Assembly: GCA_037384645.1 (NCBI GenBank)
Contig: JARRNT010000006.1
Coordinates: forward strand, 15,758-79,757
DNA from: RI-92 sp037384645
GTDB taxonomy: Bacteria; Pseudomonadota; Gammaproteobacteria; UBA6429; Thiohalophilaceae
Length of the DNA: 64,000 nucleotides
Direction of reading: 5' to 3'
Below, one piece after another: positions 8,820-20,800 of this stretch. The position numbers and the translations under genes are program-made. Within the stretch, counting starts at the first letter, position 1; every line of letters begins with the position of its first letter. Below the pieces are notes generated by a model, which ran no database searches, was not told the DNA's origin, and saw only the letters and a list, made by a program, of their open reading frames with translations.

Positions 8820-10124
8820 TTACGGATTGTGCTGCGCATATTCGCGGGCCGCGGCCAGTGTGGCCAGACGGGCGATTACGCCGTAGGCATAAAAGCGGTT
8901 CGGGTTGGCATCAGGGGATTTGCTCGTGTCCGGCGTATTGCAGGGTTCGGCAAAGGCCAGGGGTTCGAAGTGCATGCCTGGGGCATTGAGGTTTTCATTG
9001 ATGCCGCGCCCGGTATGCACGCGATAAAATCCGCCGACAACAAAGTGGTCGATCATGTAGACCACGGGCTCGGCGACAGCCTGCTCGTCACCCCAGTTTT
9101 CGAAGGTATAGACCCCTTCCTGCATGATGACCCGGGACACTGACTGACCGCCCTTGCTGGCCGACATGCGGGTCCGTTGCTTGCGGTTCAGTTCCATGAG
9201 TTCGTCGACGCTATGCACGGTCATGATGCCCATGCCGTAGGTGCCGGCGTCGGCCTTGACCATGACAAAGGGCCGCTCCGGGATGTTGTAGGCATCGTAC
9301 TTGGCCTGGATGTCGCTCAACAGGCGGGTGATGTTCTTGCGCAGACAGTCCTCGCCCTCGCGCTTCATGAAATTGATCTCGCCACAGTTCCGAAACAGGG
9401 GATCGATCAGCCAGGGGTCGATTTCGACCAGTTTGGCGAATTCTTCGGCTACCGCCCGATATTGGGAAAAATGGGTGGATTTGAGCCGTGTCGCCCAGCT
9501 CAGGTTGAGCGGGGGAATAATTCGCTGATCCAGGCCTTGCAGGATTTCCGGGATCCCGCTGGAGAGGTCGTTATTGAGCAGGACCACGCATGGGTCATAA
9601 TTTTCAAGATAGACCTTGTCGCCATTGCGTTGCAGGGGCTCGAGGGTCAGGCTGCGGCCTGAAGGCAGCTGGATTTGTGTGGATTTTTCAAGATCTGGCA
9701 GCATGGAGCCGATACGTATGGCGAAGCCTGCTCGGCTAATGATATCCCGCAAAGTGGCGATATTCTCCATATAGAACATATTGCGGGTATGGTTCTCCGG
9801 GATCAGCAGGACCTGGGCGGCATCCGGGCAAATGCGTTCGATGGCCGATTGCATGGCCTGGATACACAAAGGCATGAAGGCCGGATTGAGATTGTTAAAG
9901 CCAGCCGGAAACAGGTTGGTATCAACCGGGGCCAGTTTAAAGCCGGCATTGCGCAGGTCGACAGAGGTATAGAACGGCGCCGGGGTATGTAGCCACTGGT
10001 TGCGCAACCAGGTTTCGATCTGGGCCTGATGATCGAGTAAATGGGATTCAAGCTCCAGCAAGGGACCCGCCATGGCGGTGGTCAGATGGGGCACGGCGTG
10101 TAAATGTTCGACTGTAGTTGACAT
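8820..10124 (-). CDS. gshA: Glutamate-cysteine ligase, Acidithiobacillus/proteobacterial type
   Basis: This 434-residue protein is the first enzyme of glutathione synthesis, of the type first named from Thiobacillus ferrooxidans and unlike E. coli GshA in sequence. Recognisable segments are DLRNAGFKLAPVDTNLFPAGFNNL near residue 57 and VKADAGTYGMGIMTVHS near residue 300, and the whole length fits the family. It is the first gene of the long minus-strand block. This type is frequent in sulfur-oxidising gammaproteobacteria, a weak taxonomic hint. Confidence 0.92.
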   Translation of the reverse strand: MSTTVEHLHAVPHLTTAMAGPLLELESHLLDHQAQIETWLRNQWLHTPAPFYTSVDLRNAGFKLAPVDTNLFPAGFNNLNPAFMPLCIQAMQSAIERICPDAAQVLLIPENHTRNMFYMENIATLRDIISRAGFAIRIGSMLPDLEKSTQIQLPSGRSLTLEPLQRNGDKVYLENYDPCVVLLNNDLSSGIPEILQGLDQRIIPPLNLSWATRLKSTHFSQYRAVAEEFAKLVEIDPWLIDPLFRNCGEINFMKREGEDCLRKNITRLLSDIQAKYDAYNIPERPFVMVKADAGTYGMGIMTVHSVDELMELNRKQRTRMSASKGGQSVSRVIMQEGVYTFENWGDEQAVAEPVVYMIDHFVVGGFYRVHTGRGINENLNAPGMHFEPLAFAEPCNTPDTSKSPDANPNRFYAYGVIARLATLAAAREYAQHNP

Positions 10125-10450
10125 GTGGCTTAACGGTTTTGCGTTGTAAATAAGATTAGTCTAACAGATGCAAGACGCATGATAAGGATAGAGTGAGGAC
10201 GGCGAATGAATTGGCTAAATATTAGACATCTTAAACATGATTCTGGTTTGCCTGCGTAGGCCGGTTAAACAAAATATTCTATAGAATATGAATACTTATA
10301 GATCGTTTTTAAAATCTATGTTAAATAATCAACGGAACTATAATAAAAACGGGGGATTTGTCTGGATTTTCACCGGCCCGTTTGTCGGTACATCCTGTTT
10401 TTGACATATGACTCGTTCGAGGGTTACCACCAGTGCTTGCAGAGAAAATT
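10125..10450. other. AT-rich divergent intergenic region between gshA and pilG
   Basis: This 326-bp stretch separates the divergent gshA and pilG units and must carry both promoters. It is much richer in A+T than its neighbours between 10265 and 10350. A perfect TATAAT stands at 10339-10344 on the plus strand, but the sequence 16-18 bp upstream (around 10316-10322) is a poor -35 match, so the pilG promoter call is weak. A palindrome ATATTCTATAGAATAT lies at 10273-10288. No credible ORF or RNA gene is seen. Confidence 0.5.
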
Positions 10451-10840
10451 ATGGACGATGAATTTCAAGGCCTCAAAGTGATGGTCATCGATGATTCCAA
10501 GACCATCCGGCGTACGGCAGAGACATTGCTCAAAAAAGTTGGTTGTGAAGTCATCACTGCAACAGACGGTTTCGAGGCCTTGGCCAAGATCGCTGACAAC
10601 CGTCCTGACATTATTTTCGTCGATATCATGATGCCACGCCTGGATGGCTATCAGACCACGGCGCTGATCAAGAACAACAAGGTTTTCAAAATGACCCCGG
10701 TGATTATGCTATCCAGCAAGGATGGTCTGTTTGACCGGGCCAGAGGACGGATTGTCGGTTCGGAACAGTATCTGACAAAACCATTTACCAAAGAAGAATT
10801 ACTTGGTGCCATAAAGAAACATGTGGCGAAGGCATCATGA
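10451..10840 (+). CDS. pilG: Twitching motility response regulator PilG
   Basis: A single-domain CheY-like receiver. I chose the ATG giving 129 residues (MDDEFQGLKVMVIDDS), which matches the known PilG N-terminus; an upstream GTG would add six residues. Phospho-acceptor Asp58 lies in IIFVDIMMPRLDGY, with the acidic pair at 14-15 and the Lys in YLTKPF. In Pseudomonas PilG is phosphorylated by ChpA and promotes pilus extension and cAMP signalling. It is the first gene of the pilGHIJK-chpABC unit. Confidence 0.96.
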   Translation: MDDEFQGLKVMVIDDSKTIRRTAETLLKKVGCEVITATDGFEALAKIADNRPDIIFVDIMMPRLDGYQTTALIKNNKVFKMTPVIMLSSKDGLFDRARGRIVGSEQYLTKPFTKEELLGAIKKHVAKAS

Positions 10841-10883
10841 GTACCACACGATTACGCGACATTTAAGCTAAGGAGCAGAAAAT

Positions 10884-11243
10884 ATGGCCAAAGTCTTGAT
10901 AGTTGATGACTCGCCGACCGAAGTGCATGTTCTTAAAGGTATCCTGGAGAAGGGAGGGCATTCCGTGAGCTCTGCCGATAATGCCGAAGACGGGATCAAA
11001 CAGGCCAAAGATGCCAAGCCCGATGTGATTCTGATGGACGTGGTGATGCCGGGAATGAATGGTTTTCAGGCCACGCGAGCCCTGACCAAAGACCCCGAAA
11101 CCCAGCATATCCCTATCATCATCGTTACCACCAAGGACCAGGAGACAGATCGGGTGTGGGGACTGCGCCAGGGTGCCAAAGATTATGTCACCAAGCCGGT
11201 TGATGCCCCTGATTTGCTGGCCAAGGTCAAGTCGGTACTGTAA
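10884..11243 (+). CDS. pilH: Twitching motility response regulator PilH
   Basis: A 119-residue CheY-like receiver with the acidic pair in LIVDDSPTE, phospho-acceptor Asp52 in [13 protein letters not shown] and a Lys in YVTKPVDAP. It follows pilG by 43 bp and has a good AAGGAG ribosome site. In Pseudomonas PilH acts as a phosphate sink and favours pilus retraction, opposing PilG. Order and sequence both support the call. Confidence 0.95.
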   Translation: MAKVLIVDDSPTEVHVLKGILEKGGHSVSSADNAEDGIKQAKDAKPDVILMDVVMPGMNGFQATRALTKDPETQHIPIIIVTTKDQETDRVWGLRQGAKDYVTKPVDAPDLLAKVKSVL

Positions 11244-11249
11244 AGGCCA

Positions 11250-11804
11250 ATGAACGCAAGTACTGCCAGCGTCAGCCCTTATGCCCTGCTACGTGAAATC
11301 GAGCAGCGCAGTCAAGGTATGGCCCTGGGTTTACCGCAGCAGGTGGAAGTGCGGCGGACCTGGTCCGGCATTGGTTTTCGCGTCGGTGACATCCTGATGG
11401 TTTCCTCCCTGGGGGAAATCGGTGAGATTCTGGTTTATCCGACGCTAACCCGGGTTCCCCAGGCCAAGCCCTGGGTGAAAGGTATTGCGAATGTCCGCGG
11501 TAACTTATTGCCGGTGATGGACCTGCGTAATTTTATCGAGGGAATAGCGACAGAATTAAGCCGGCGAAGCCGGGTATTAATGATTCAATCAGAGAATCTG
11601 ACTGCGGGTCTGTTGGTGGATGAGGCCATGGGCATGCGGCATTTCTTTGACGAAGATAGGGTAGGTGGCTTGTCCAGCGTGCCCGAAGAGTATCGCGAGT
11701 TTATCAGCGCCGGTTACAAACAGGGTAATACCCAGTGGGGTGTGTTCAGCATGCCACGGCTGACGGCGAACAAAAGGTTTCTGGAGGTCGCCGTAAGGTT
11801 ATAG
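11250..11804 (+). CDS. pilI: CheW-like coupling protein PilI
   Basis: A 184-residue single CheW domain, with WSGIGFRVGD, the conserved WVKGIANVRGNLLPVMDL segment and a later GLLVDEAMGM. It would link the receptor PilJ to the kinase ChpA in a polar signalling array. It begins 6 bp after the pilH stop. Its length is typical for PilI. Confidence 0.94.
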   Translation: MNASTASVSPYALLREIEQRSQGMALGLPQQVEVRRTWSGIGFRVGDILMVSSLGEIGEILVYPTLTRVPQAKPWVKGIANVRGNLLPVMDLRNFIEGIATELSRRSRVLMIQSENLTAGLLVDEAMGMRHFFDEDRVGGLSSVPEEYREFISAGYKQGNTQWGVFSMPRLTANKRFLEVAVRL

Positions 11805-11891
11805 GCGGTTACACGGCATTCCGGATAAACAAAAGACATGGCGCGATAAGGCATTGGAAAAAAGCAGTATCTTGCAATCAGGAGTTACAAC

Positions 11892-13907
11892 ATGAAATTA
11901 AAAACGAGTGAAGGGCGGTCCTTCAGCGCAGGCGGCGTTACGCTGATCATGGTCATTATCATGATCTCATGTCTGCTTGGCATGTTTTACTTCTTCTGGC
12001 AAAACGGCCAGCTGGGTTCCGCCGATAAAACCTACATCAGTCGTCTGGGTGAACAGAAGGTACTGTCTCAGGAACTGGCGAAACTGGCTTCTCAGGCCGC
12101 ACGCGGACGTCTCAAGTCATTCCCTGAATTGCAGGTTGCCCGCAACAAATTCCAGCAAATCCTGAACTACCAGAACAATGTGACTAGTCGGCTTTCTGCA
12201 GTGAAAAGTCTGGATTCGACCTGGAAGAAGTACAGTACCAACATCGACACGATTCTACAGCGTCGTGAAGTTGTGACCTCCATGCGTTCTTACATTAACA
12301 GCATTAATGAACAGATTCCGACCCTGTTGGCAATGTCTGATGAAGTGGTATCGACCATGACTGAGCAGGGTGCGCCGTCAGATCAGGTTTACATTGCCAC
12401 GCGCCAGCTGATGCTGATTCAGCGTATTTCCAGTAACGTGTCACGGGTACTGGATGGTGGTGAAGGTGCTGTGACTGCTGCTGACCGGTTCGGTCGTGAC
12501 GCTGCCTTATTTGGGTCCGTTATTCATTCCATGCTCAATGGCAATCCTGCCAAGCGCATTCAGAGACTCAAGAGCGCTGCGGCTCGGGCCAAACTGCAAT
12601 TGGTGCAAAAACAGTTTAACCAGATCAAGACCCAGGTTGGTTCTATTCTCGATCGTTCGCCGGAGATGTTTCAGGTATCAGGTGCGGCAGAGGAGATTCT
12701 GGGTTCATCTGATGCAATCCTCAAGCAGATCGAAAAAGTTGAGTCATCTTATGAGGGCCTGATTTCTTCCCGTATGACACTGATGTATGCGTTTGCCCTG
12801 GGTGGTGTTGCGATCCTGTTTATTGTCGGTATCGTAGTGTTGTACTTCCTGGCACAACGTCGTGCACTGTTTACGACAGATGAACAGCGTCGCGTTACAG
12901 AAGAGACCAACAAGCGAAACCAGGAAGCTATTCTGCGACTGCTGGATGAAATGGGTGACCTCGCTGACGGTGACCTCACGGTGCAGGCGACCGTGACCGA
13001 GGATATCACCGGCGCTATCGCGGATTCCATCAACTACGCTATTGATGCCTTGCGTAACCTGGTACAGGCGATCAACGAAACCACGCAACAGGTATCATCG
13101 GCTGCACAGCAGTCGCAGGCGACCGCCATGCATCTGGCAGAGGCTTCCGATCACCAGGCACAACAGATTACAGCAGCATCTTCTGCGATTAATGAGATGG
13201 CTGTATCCATTGATGCTGTGTCCAACCACGCCGCCGAGCTTGCCGGTGAAGCCAATCGCTCGGTAGATATCGCGGTACGTGGTAACGAAGCGGTACAACG
13301 CACCATTCATGGTATGGACAGCATTCGTGAGCAGATCCAGGAAACCTCCAAGCGGATCAAGCGTCTGGGTGAAAGCTCGCAGGAGATTGGCGATATCGTG
13401 GAACTGATTAACGACATTGCCGAACAGACCAACATTCTTGCCTTGAACGCAGCGATTCAGGCCGCCATGGCAGGTGAAGCAGGGCGCGGTTTCGCGGTGG
13501 TTGCTGACGAAGTACAGCGACTTGCTGAACGTTCCGCTGATGCTACCAAGCAGATCGAGGCACTGGTGAAAGGTATTCAGTCCGATACCAAGGAAGCAGT
13601 ATCTTCCATGGAACAAAGTACCGCAGGTGTGGTACAGGGTGCTCAGCTTGCGCAAAACGCTGGTCAGTCTTTGGAAGCTATCGAAAACGTGTCCAAACAC
13701 CTGGCCGATCTGATTCGTAATATTTCGGACTCTGCCAGACAGCAGGCTAGTGCTGCCAACAACATCTCCGATACCATGAATGTTATTCAGGAGATCACAA
13801 CGCAGACTTCTGCCGGTACCAACGAGACTGCTGCATCCATTGGTAATCTCGCTGAACTGGCAAACGAACTGCGTCGTTCCGTTGCTGGCTTCAAGCTGCC
13901 GCTATAA
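11892..13907 (+). CDS. pilJ: Methyl-accepting chemotaxis protein PilJ
   Basis: A 671-residue receptor. A first membrane segment lies at about residues 16-36, a periplasmic helical sensor region follows to about 295, a second membrane segment lies at about 297-320, then a HAMP-like region and a long coiled-coil signalling domain. The hairpin tip with [19 protein letters not shown] and [14 protein letters not shown] lies near residues 508-545. PilJ senses surface contact or pilin and controls ChpA in the pil-chp system. It lies 87 bp after pilI, with an AGGAG site before the ATG. Confidence 0.96.
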   Translation: MKLKTSEGRSFSAGGVTLIMVIIMISCLLGMFYFFWQNGQLGSADKTYISRLGEQKVLSQELAKLASQAARGRLKSFPELQVARNKFQQILNYQNNVTSRLSAVKSLDSTWKKYSTNIDTILQRREVVTSMRSYINSINEQIPTLLAMSDEVVSTMTEQGAPSDQVYIATRQLMLIQRISSNVSRVLDGGEGAVTAADRFGRDAALFGSVIHSMLNGNPAKRIQRLKSAAARAKLQLVQKQFNQIKTQVGSILDRSPEMFQVSGAAEEILGSSDAILKQIEKVESSYEGLISSRMTLMYAFALGGVAILFIVGIVVLYFLAQRRALFTTDEQRRVTEETNKRNQEAILRLLDEMGDLADGDLTVQATVTEDITGAIADSINYAIDALRNLVQAINETTQQVSSAAQQSQATAMHLAEASDHQAQQITAASSAINEMAVSIDAVSNHAAELAGEANRSVDIAVRGNEAVQRTIHGMDSIREQIQETSKRIKRLGESSQEIGDIVELINDIAEQTNILALNAAIQAAMAGEAGRGFAVVADEVQRLAERSADATKQIEALVKGIQSDTKEAVSSMEQSTAGVVQGAQLAQNAGQSLEAIENVSKHLADLIRNISDSARQQASAANNISDTMNVIQEITTQTSAGTNETAASIGNLAELANELRRSVAGFKLPL

Positions 13908-13935
13908 CGAGGCGATGAGGTAAAGGCCATTGGTG

Positions 13936-14832
13936 ATGGCTCAGACAAACGCGCAAATGCAGGTGCCATGGCAATACACGGCATCGCCGGAGATGGGCAA
14001 TGAGCAATTCCGGCAATGGGCGGTATTGCTGGAATCGCGTACCGGGATATCCCTGCCGGACTCCCGTAAATCTTTTCTGGTAACCAATCTGCATACACGC
14101 ATGCGCGAACTCGGCATCGCGGATTATCAGAGTTACTATAACATGGTGACAGATGGTTCACGCGGACAGATAGAGTGGGAAAACCTGATCGACAAACTCA
14201 CTGTACATGAGACCCGGTTTTTTCGCGACATGCACGCCCTGGACCTTATCCGGGAAGAGTACCTGCAGCCGCTGTTACAACAAAAACCCATTAAACCTTA
14301 TACCGTCAACGCCTGGAGTGTCGGTTGTGCCACGGGTGAAGAACCTTATTCGCTGGCAATGATGATGGACCATCTGTTCGCTGAAGAGACAGATTACTAT
14401 TACGGTGTGACTGCTTCGGATGTTAGTCGAGCTGCCTTGCAGACGGGCCGTAAAGCACTGTATCACTCGCGGCGCGTGAAAAATGTTCCGTCGGACATCG
14501 CTGCGAAATACCTGATGCCGATTGACGACGAACATGTCTGTGTTGTCCCGCGACTACGGCAAAAAGTCTGTTTCTCCTATCTAAATCTGCTGGATCTCGC
14601 GAGCCAGCCTGTCGGGGAACTGGATATTATTCTGTGCCAGAATGTACTGATTTATTTCAAGCATGAGATGCGTGACAGTATCCTGGAACAGCTGGCTAGA
14701 CGATTAAAACCAAACGGGCTACTCGTGCTAGGCGCGGGTGAGGTTTTCAGCTGGACGCATCCCTTGTTAGAGCCTGTTAAACATGAATATACCCAGGCTT
14801 ACAGGCGCCTGCCCGATAAAGGAGCTGGCTAA
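13936..14832 (+). CDS. pilK: CheR-type receptor methyltransferase PilK
   Basis: A 298-residue CheR family enzyme that methylates glutamates on the receptor PilJ using SAM. An N-terminal helical domain precedes the methyltransferase core with WSVGCATGEEPYSLA near residue 127 and the DIILCQNVLIYF segment near residue 230. I chose the ATG two codons inside the frame (the alternative TTG is less likely). Its stop abuts the chpA start directly, so translation is probably coupled. Confidence 0.94.
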   Translation: MAQTNAQMQVPWQYTASPEMGNEQFRQWAVLLESRTGISLPDSRKSFLVTNLHTRMRELGIADYQSYYNMVTDGSRGQIEWENLIDKLTVHETRFFRDMHALDLIREEYLQPLLQQKPIKPYTVNAWSVGCATGEEPYSLAMMMDHLFAEETDYYYGVTASDVSRAALQTGRKALYHSRRVKNVPSDIAAKYLMPIDDEHVCVVPRLRQKVCFSYLNLLDLASQPVGELDIILCQNVLIYFKHEMRDSILEQLARRLKPNGLLVLGAGEVFSWTHPLLEPVKHEYTQAYRRLPDKGAG

Positions 14833-17800
14833 ATGCAGCAGGTCAGTCGTATTGACGGGAATACCTTAAGCTGGGTTAAGTCCGAAATTGACCAGACGAT
14901 GGACAATGCGCGCAAGGCGCTGGAGTCCTATGTCGAGAACAGCCAGGATGAGTCGCAACTGCGTTTCTGCCTGAACTATCTGCATCAGGTCTATGGCACT
15001 TTGCAGATGGTCGAACTGTACGGCGCGGGTATGCTCGCCAATGAACTTGAGCGCCTGAGTAATGCGCTGATCAGTAATCATGTCAAAAATCGTGACGAGG
15101 CGTACGAAGTCATGATGCGCGGCATGATGCAGTTGCCTGATTATCTGGAACGTTTGCAGCAGGGCCAGGCGGATTACCCGATTATTCTGTTGCCTTTGCT
15201 GAATGATTTACGAGCAGCGCGTGGGGCACCGTTATTGTCGGAAAGTGCCCTGTTTTCCCCCAACCTGGAAGTGGATGCACCGATCCCGCTGGAGCAAGGC
15301 GAGGAGCCTATCGACACCCTGGTCAGGAAGCTGCGTCATGCCTACCACCTGGGACTGCTTGACTGGTTTCGTGATAATGATGTGCAGGAAGGGCTCAAGC
15401 GTATTGGTGCAGTTATCGAGCGTTTGCGACCGGCGGCGAATGATCCGGATACCGGACGTGTTCTGTGGGCGGCGAGCGGGCTGGTTGAGGCACTGCGTGA
15501 TGGCGGTATTAATTCATCGATTGCGGTCAAGCTGCTCATGGGCCAGGTTGACCGTGAATTCAAAAAGATTCTCGATAAGGGTGAGTTTGCCCTTTCCAGT
15601 GAGCCACCGGTAGAGCTTCTCAAAAATCTGCTGTATTACGTTGCCAGTTCGCATTCGCAGGGTGACCGGGTTAGTGAACTGAAAAATGCCTTCGCGCTCA
15701 AGGAGCTGATGCCGGATACGGAAACCCTTGAGCGTGCGCGCGCCGACCTGTCTGCGCCCAACGCCGCACTCATGCGTACAGTTTCTTCCGTCCTGTTGGA
15801 GGATCTGAATCAGGTTAAGGACAAGCTGGATGTGTTTGTCCGTGCCGAGAATCGAGATCCAGAAGTACTCAAGGAGCTTTGCAACAAGCTGTCGCAAATG
15901 GGAGATACCCTGGACATGCTTGGGTTCGGTGCGCAACGTATGTTGCTGCAGGATCAGGTGGACATACTTACCGCAATGGGTTCCGGCGAACGCGAAATCG
16001 AGGAAACCGCCTTGATGGATGTTGCCGGTGCCTTGCTCAGTATAGAGTCTGCACTTGGTGAGCCTGGCGCCAAACCTTCAGAACAGAAACCTGAACAAAC
16101 GGCAACAGACGAAGAATCCATTATTCGTCAGTTCGGTAACCCGGAACAACGTAAGCTGGCTAAACAGGTGGTTGAGCAGGTCAAGGTCGATCTCGATTCC
16201 ATCAAGAATGCATTTAACGATTACAGTCGTGCGCCTAAACATGTCAGTGTCCTGGATGAAGTGCCGGCACTGCTGGATCGGATTCGGGGTTCGCTTTCCA
16301 TGCTTACGCTCGATCGCGCATCGACGATCCTGGAGAGGGCTGCAAGCTATATACAGCAGCAAATTATCGCCAAGGCCGAGCGACCCGAGTCGCATACTCT
16401 TGACTTGCTGGCCGATTCCATCAGCAGTGTTGAATATTATCTCGACTCGTTGACTGAAAGCTGGGGCCATCCGACCGCAATACTCGATGTGGCTGAGCAG
16501 AGCCTGGATGCGCTCGATGTCCAGGCAGAGCCAGAACCTGAGATGTCGCTGGAGCCTGCAGCAGAAGAGGATGACGAGGAGAAAACCCACATTGATCTGG
16601 AAGCACCGGATCGGGATATCGCCGCTGAAGAGTTGACGCTTGAATTGTCTTCGGATGAGACTCAGCCTGAGATTGACGTATCGGGTCTGGAGCTGGAAGA
16701 AGCGCCATCTGAGATAACCGAGCCGCCTGAGGCTGATGAAAATGAACTGGTATTAGAGGGATTCGGCGATACGGGTGAAGTCAGTCTGACGCCAGAGTTG
16801 GGTGATACTTCTGAAAAGGAAGCCGAGTTACCCGTATCGCAGGAAAGCAGCCAGCTTGAGCCGACTCCACAGGAACCAGTCCCTGCTGCTCCCGAGTCGG
16901 CAAACCCCGAGCCGGCTGCCGCAACAATGCCGGAAAAAGATAAATCCACTATTGCAGATGAGCTGGATGATGAGATCGTCGAGATTTTCCTGGAGGAGGC
17001 CGACGAAGAACATGGAAATATTTCACGCTTACTGCCGCATTGGGAAAATAACCCGCACGATGAAGAAACCCTGAAGACTCTGCGACGCTCTTTTCATACG
17101 TTGAAGGGCAGCGGGCGTCTGGTTGGTGCCGTGGATGTCGGCGAATTTGCCTGGGCATTCGAAAATATGCTCAACCGCGTAATTGACAAATCGGTTGAAC
17201 CTGATGCTGTCATGTTCGGGCTGCTGGAGAGTGCACGCAAAATCCTGCCCGACATGTTTGAGTTATTCCGTACCGGCCAGAAGCCGAGTCAGGGAGTATT
17301 CAAACTGATGCAACAGGCAGAAGCGCTCAGTAAAGGTGAGACTATCGTACCGGGTGACGTCGCCGATGCAGCCGACGAGCCGGAAGTCGCTGAAGCATCG
17401 GAACAAAATCCGGATACCGAGCCGGCGGTTGAGGAGATTGATCTCAGTGAAATGAGCCTGGAGCTTGAAGGTATGGATAGCCTGGATGATGTCCAGGCCA
17501 GCATGCGCCAAGAACCAGCACTTGAGCTGAATCGCGAAGAATTAGAAGTCTCGCCAGCGGAGCCAGAAACAGACAGCGCCAGCCTGGATAATGTCGAGGA
17601 AGAGATTTCTGTTCAACTTGCTGCGCCAACGCCTGATACTGTGCCAGGCATCGACCCGGTGTTGCTGGGGATTTATCGCAAAGAGATTGCGACACACCTT
17701 CAGGCCCTGCGTGAATACGTCGACGATTGGCATAATGGTACCGAGCGTAGCGCGAATCATAAACTGGTCCGTGCCCTGCATACACTCAAAGGCAGTTCAC

Positions 17801-20800
17801 GTACCGCCAGCGTGCCACAAATCGCAGAGCTGTGTAATTTTCTGGAAGACCATGTCAAATACCTGCAAGACAGTGAGTTGAATGTCGATGAGGAACTGGT
17901 CGACCTGTTTACGGATGCTGCTGAATTTATCGAACAAACAGTTGCTATTCTCGATCAGGAAGGCGCGACATTACCGGATAATGTCGATCTGATCATGCGC
18001 ACCCGTGCCCTGCTGGACAGGACGCGTCACGATTCGCCAACCATGCAGATCCAGGCACCGGAGACTCTGTCTGAACTCCAGCTGGAGGACGCTGAACTGG
18101 ACCAGCCAGCGATCGAAGAAGTGATCATCGAGGAAGCAGAAGACACGGCACCGGAACCAGCGCAGGAGCTGCCGACTGCCAAGCCGGAATACGATGAGGA
18201 ATTACTCGAAATCTTCCTCGAGGAAGGCATCGAGATTCTGGATGAGAGCGATCATACCCTGCATGACTGGATCGGTACGCCGGACAATGCCGACCTGGTC
18301 AAGGCGCTGCAACGACAGTTGCACACGCTTAAGGGTGGCGCGCGGATGGCTGGCGTCACCGAGATTGGTGACCTGAGTCATAGCATTGAAAATATGCTGA
18401 CGGCAGTTGTCGATGGCGAACTGGATGTTTCCGAGGATATGTTCCGCGCTCTGCAAAAGGCGCAGGATCGCCTGGTCACGATGCTTGAGGAACTTCGAAA
18501 TAACCAGCAACCGCGTTCTGCACCTGACTTGATCAAGGTGATTAATGCGCTGGCAAGTGGTGAAACGGTTGAAACGGAGGCATTGGACGCATCTTCGTCG
18601 GATATGGCAGCGCCACCAGAGGTGGAAGTCGAGGAAGTTACGCTGGATGCTCCGCCGGAAGAGGCAATATCTCCGGCAGAGGGGCCATCTGCAGAACCGA
18701 GTGTCCCGGAAGATACATTGAGCGTGGAACTTGTTGATATCCCCGAGGACACCAGCGAGTCTGAGCCGGTGTCAGAATTTAAACCTGAGCCAGAAGCTGA
18801 ACCTGAACCGACTTCTGCTCCACGGGTAGAGTCATCACTTGCAGTCGAGCAATCTCAGTCCCCGGCCCAGGAAATTCAAAACGAGACAAACAATGTTGTC
18901 CCGTTGGAGGTAAGGCATCCGTCTGAACCGGTCCAGGAAGCAAAGACAAAACCGGAACTGGTTGAGGAACAGAAAACGAAGCAACCGCGTCCACGTGGCG
19001 AATTGATCCGAGTACGTTCTGATTTGCTGGATAACCTGGTCAACTTTGCGGGTGAGGTCAGTATTTACCGCTCGCGCATGGAACAACAGAGCAATGCCTT
19101 TCGTTATAACCTGACAGAACTGGATGATACGGTATCGCGTCTGCGTGGCCAGCTGCGTCAGTTCGAGATCGAGGCGGAAGCACAAATCCAGTACCGAATT
19201 GAAGAAACGGGTACAGCCTCGGAAGATTTTGATCCGCTTGAGTTCGACCGCTTTACCCAGATGCAGACGCTATCGCGGGGCATGCTCGAATCGCTGAACG
19301 ACCTGGATAGCCTGCGCGGTATTTTATCGAACCTGACGCGTGAGTCAGAAACCCTGCTGTTGCAACAGTCGCGTGTCAACACCGATCTGCAGGAAGGCCT
19401 GATGCGTACCCGCATGGTACCCATTTCCGGCCAGGTTCCGCGCTTGCGTCGTATCGTGCGTCAAACCAGTGAAGAGTTGGGCAAGAAGGTTGAGCTGGAG
19501 ATAAGTGGTGCTGGGAACGAGCTGGATCGGACCATTCTCGAACGCATCATGTCACCACTCGAGCATATGTTACGGAATGCCATAGCTCACGGTATTGAAA
19601 AGCCGGCTGTGCGCAGCCAGGCCGGCAAGGATGAAACCGGTACTATCCGACTTGGCTTTGCCAGGGAAGGATCCGATATTGTGATAACAGTTGCGGATGA
19701 TGGTAATGGTATTAATCTCGATGCCATTCGCGACAAGGCGATTGCTCGCGGCATCCTCAAGCCAGACGCCGTCGTCTATCAGGATGACCTCATTGATATT
19801 ATCCTCGAGTCCGGATTCAGTACCGCTGAAGAAGTTACGCAGATTGCGGGACGTGGTGTCGGCATGGATGTCGTCAATAGCGAAATCAAACAGCTTGGTG
19901 GCCTTCTCGATATCCAGACTGATAAAGGCAAGGGTACCCAGTTTACCATAAGCATGCCCATGAGCCTGTCGGTTACGCGAGCCCTCATGATCCGTGTCGG
20001 GGAAGAGACCTATGCGATTCCCCTGCTGGGTGTTGAATCAGTGGAGCGTGTAGCCAGGGAAGAAGTTCTGCGCATGCAAAATGAAAAGAACGGAAGTTAT
20101 CGCTGGCTGGAAAATGATTACCGTTATATCAACCTAAGCAATGCCATGGGCCTGGATGAAGACAACATCCTTCCCGACGAGGTGAAAAAAGTCCCGATGT
20201 TACTTGTAAGATCGGGCGAACATCGTGCAGCTATACATGTTGATAGCCTGATTGGTAGTCGCGAGATTGTGGTCAAACCAGTGGGACCGCAATTAAGCAC
20301 CCTGCGTGGTATCGCTGGTGCGACCATCATGGGTGATGGTGGTGTCGTATTGATCCTGGATCTTGGCGTTTTGATACGTCTGTCCAGCGTTGAACGTGAA
20401 GAGGCATTCTCAGAAACGGAAATTGTGGAACCGGTCGTTATAGAGAAGCGTATTCCTCTGGTTATGGTGGTCGACGATTCGATTACCGTGCGTAAAGTCA
20501 CAACACGCTTGCTGGAACGTAACAATTTCAAAACAGTTTCTGCCAAGGACGGGGTGGATGCGCTGGCACAGTTGCAGGAATATAAACCTGATGTGATGCT
20601 GCTGGACGTGGAAATGCCGCGTATGGATGGGTTCGAGCTGGCAACCAATATCCGTAATGATCAGCAACTCAAGGATCTGCCGATTATTATGATCACCTCA
20701 CGTACGGGTCAGAAACACCGTGATCGCGCGATGAAAATTGGTGTAAATATCTATATGGGTAAACCTTATAGTGAAGGTGAATTACTCGATAACATTAACA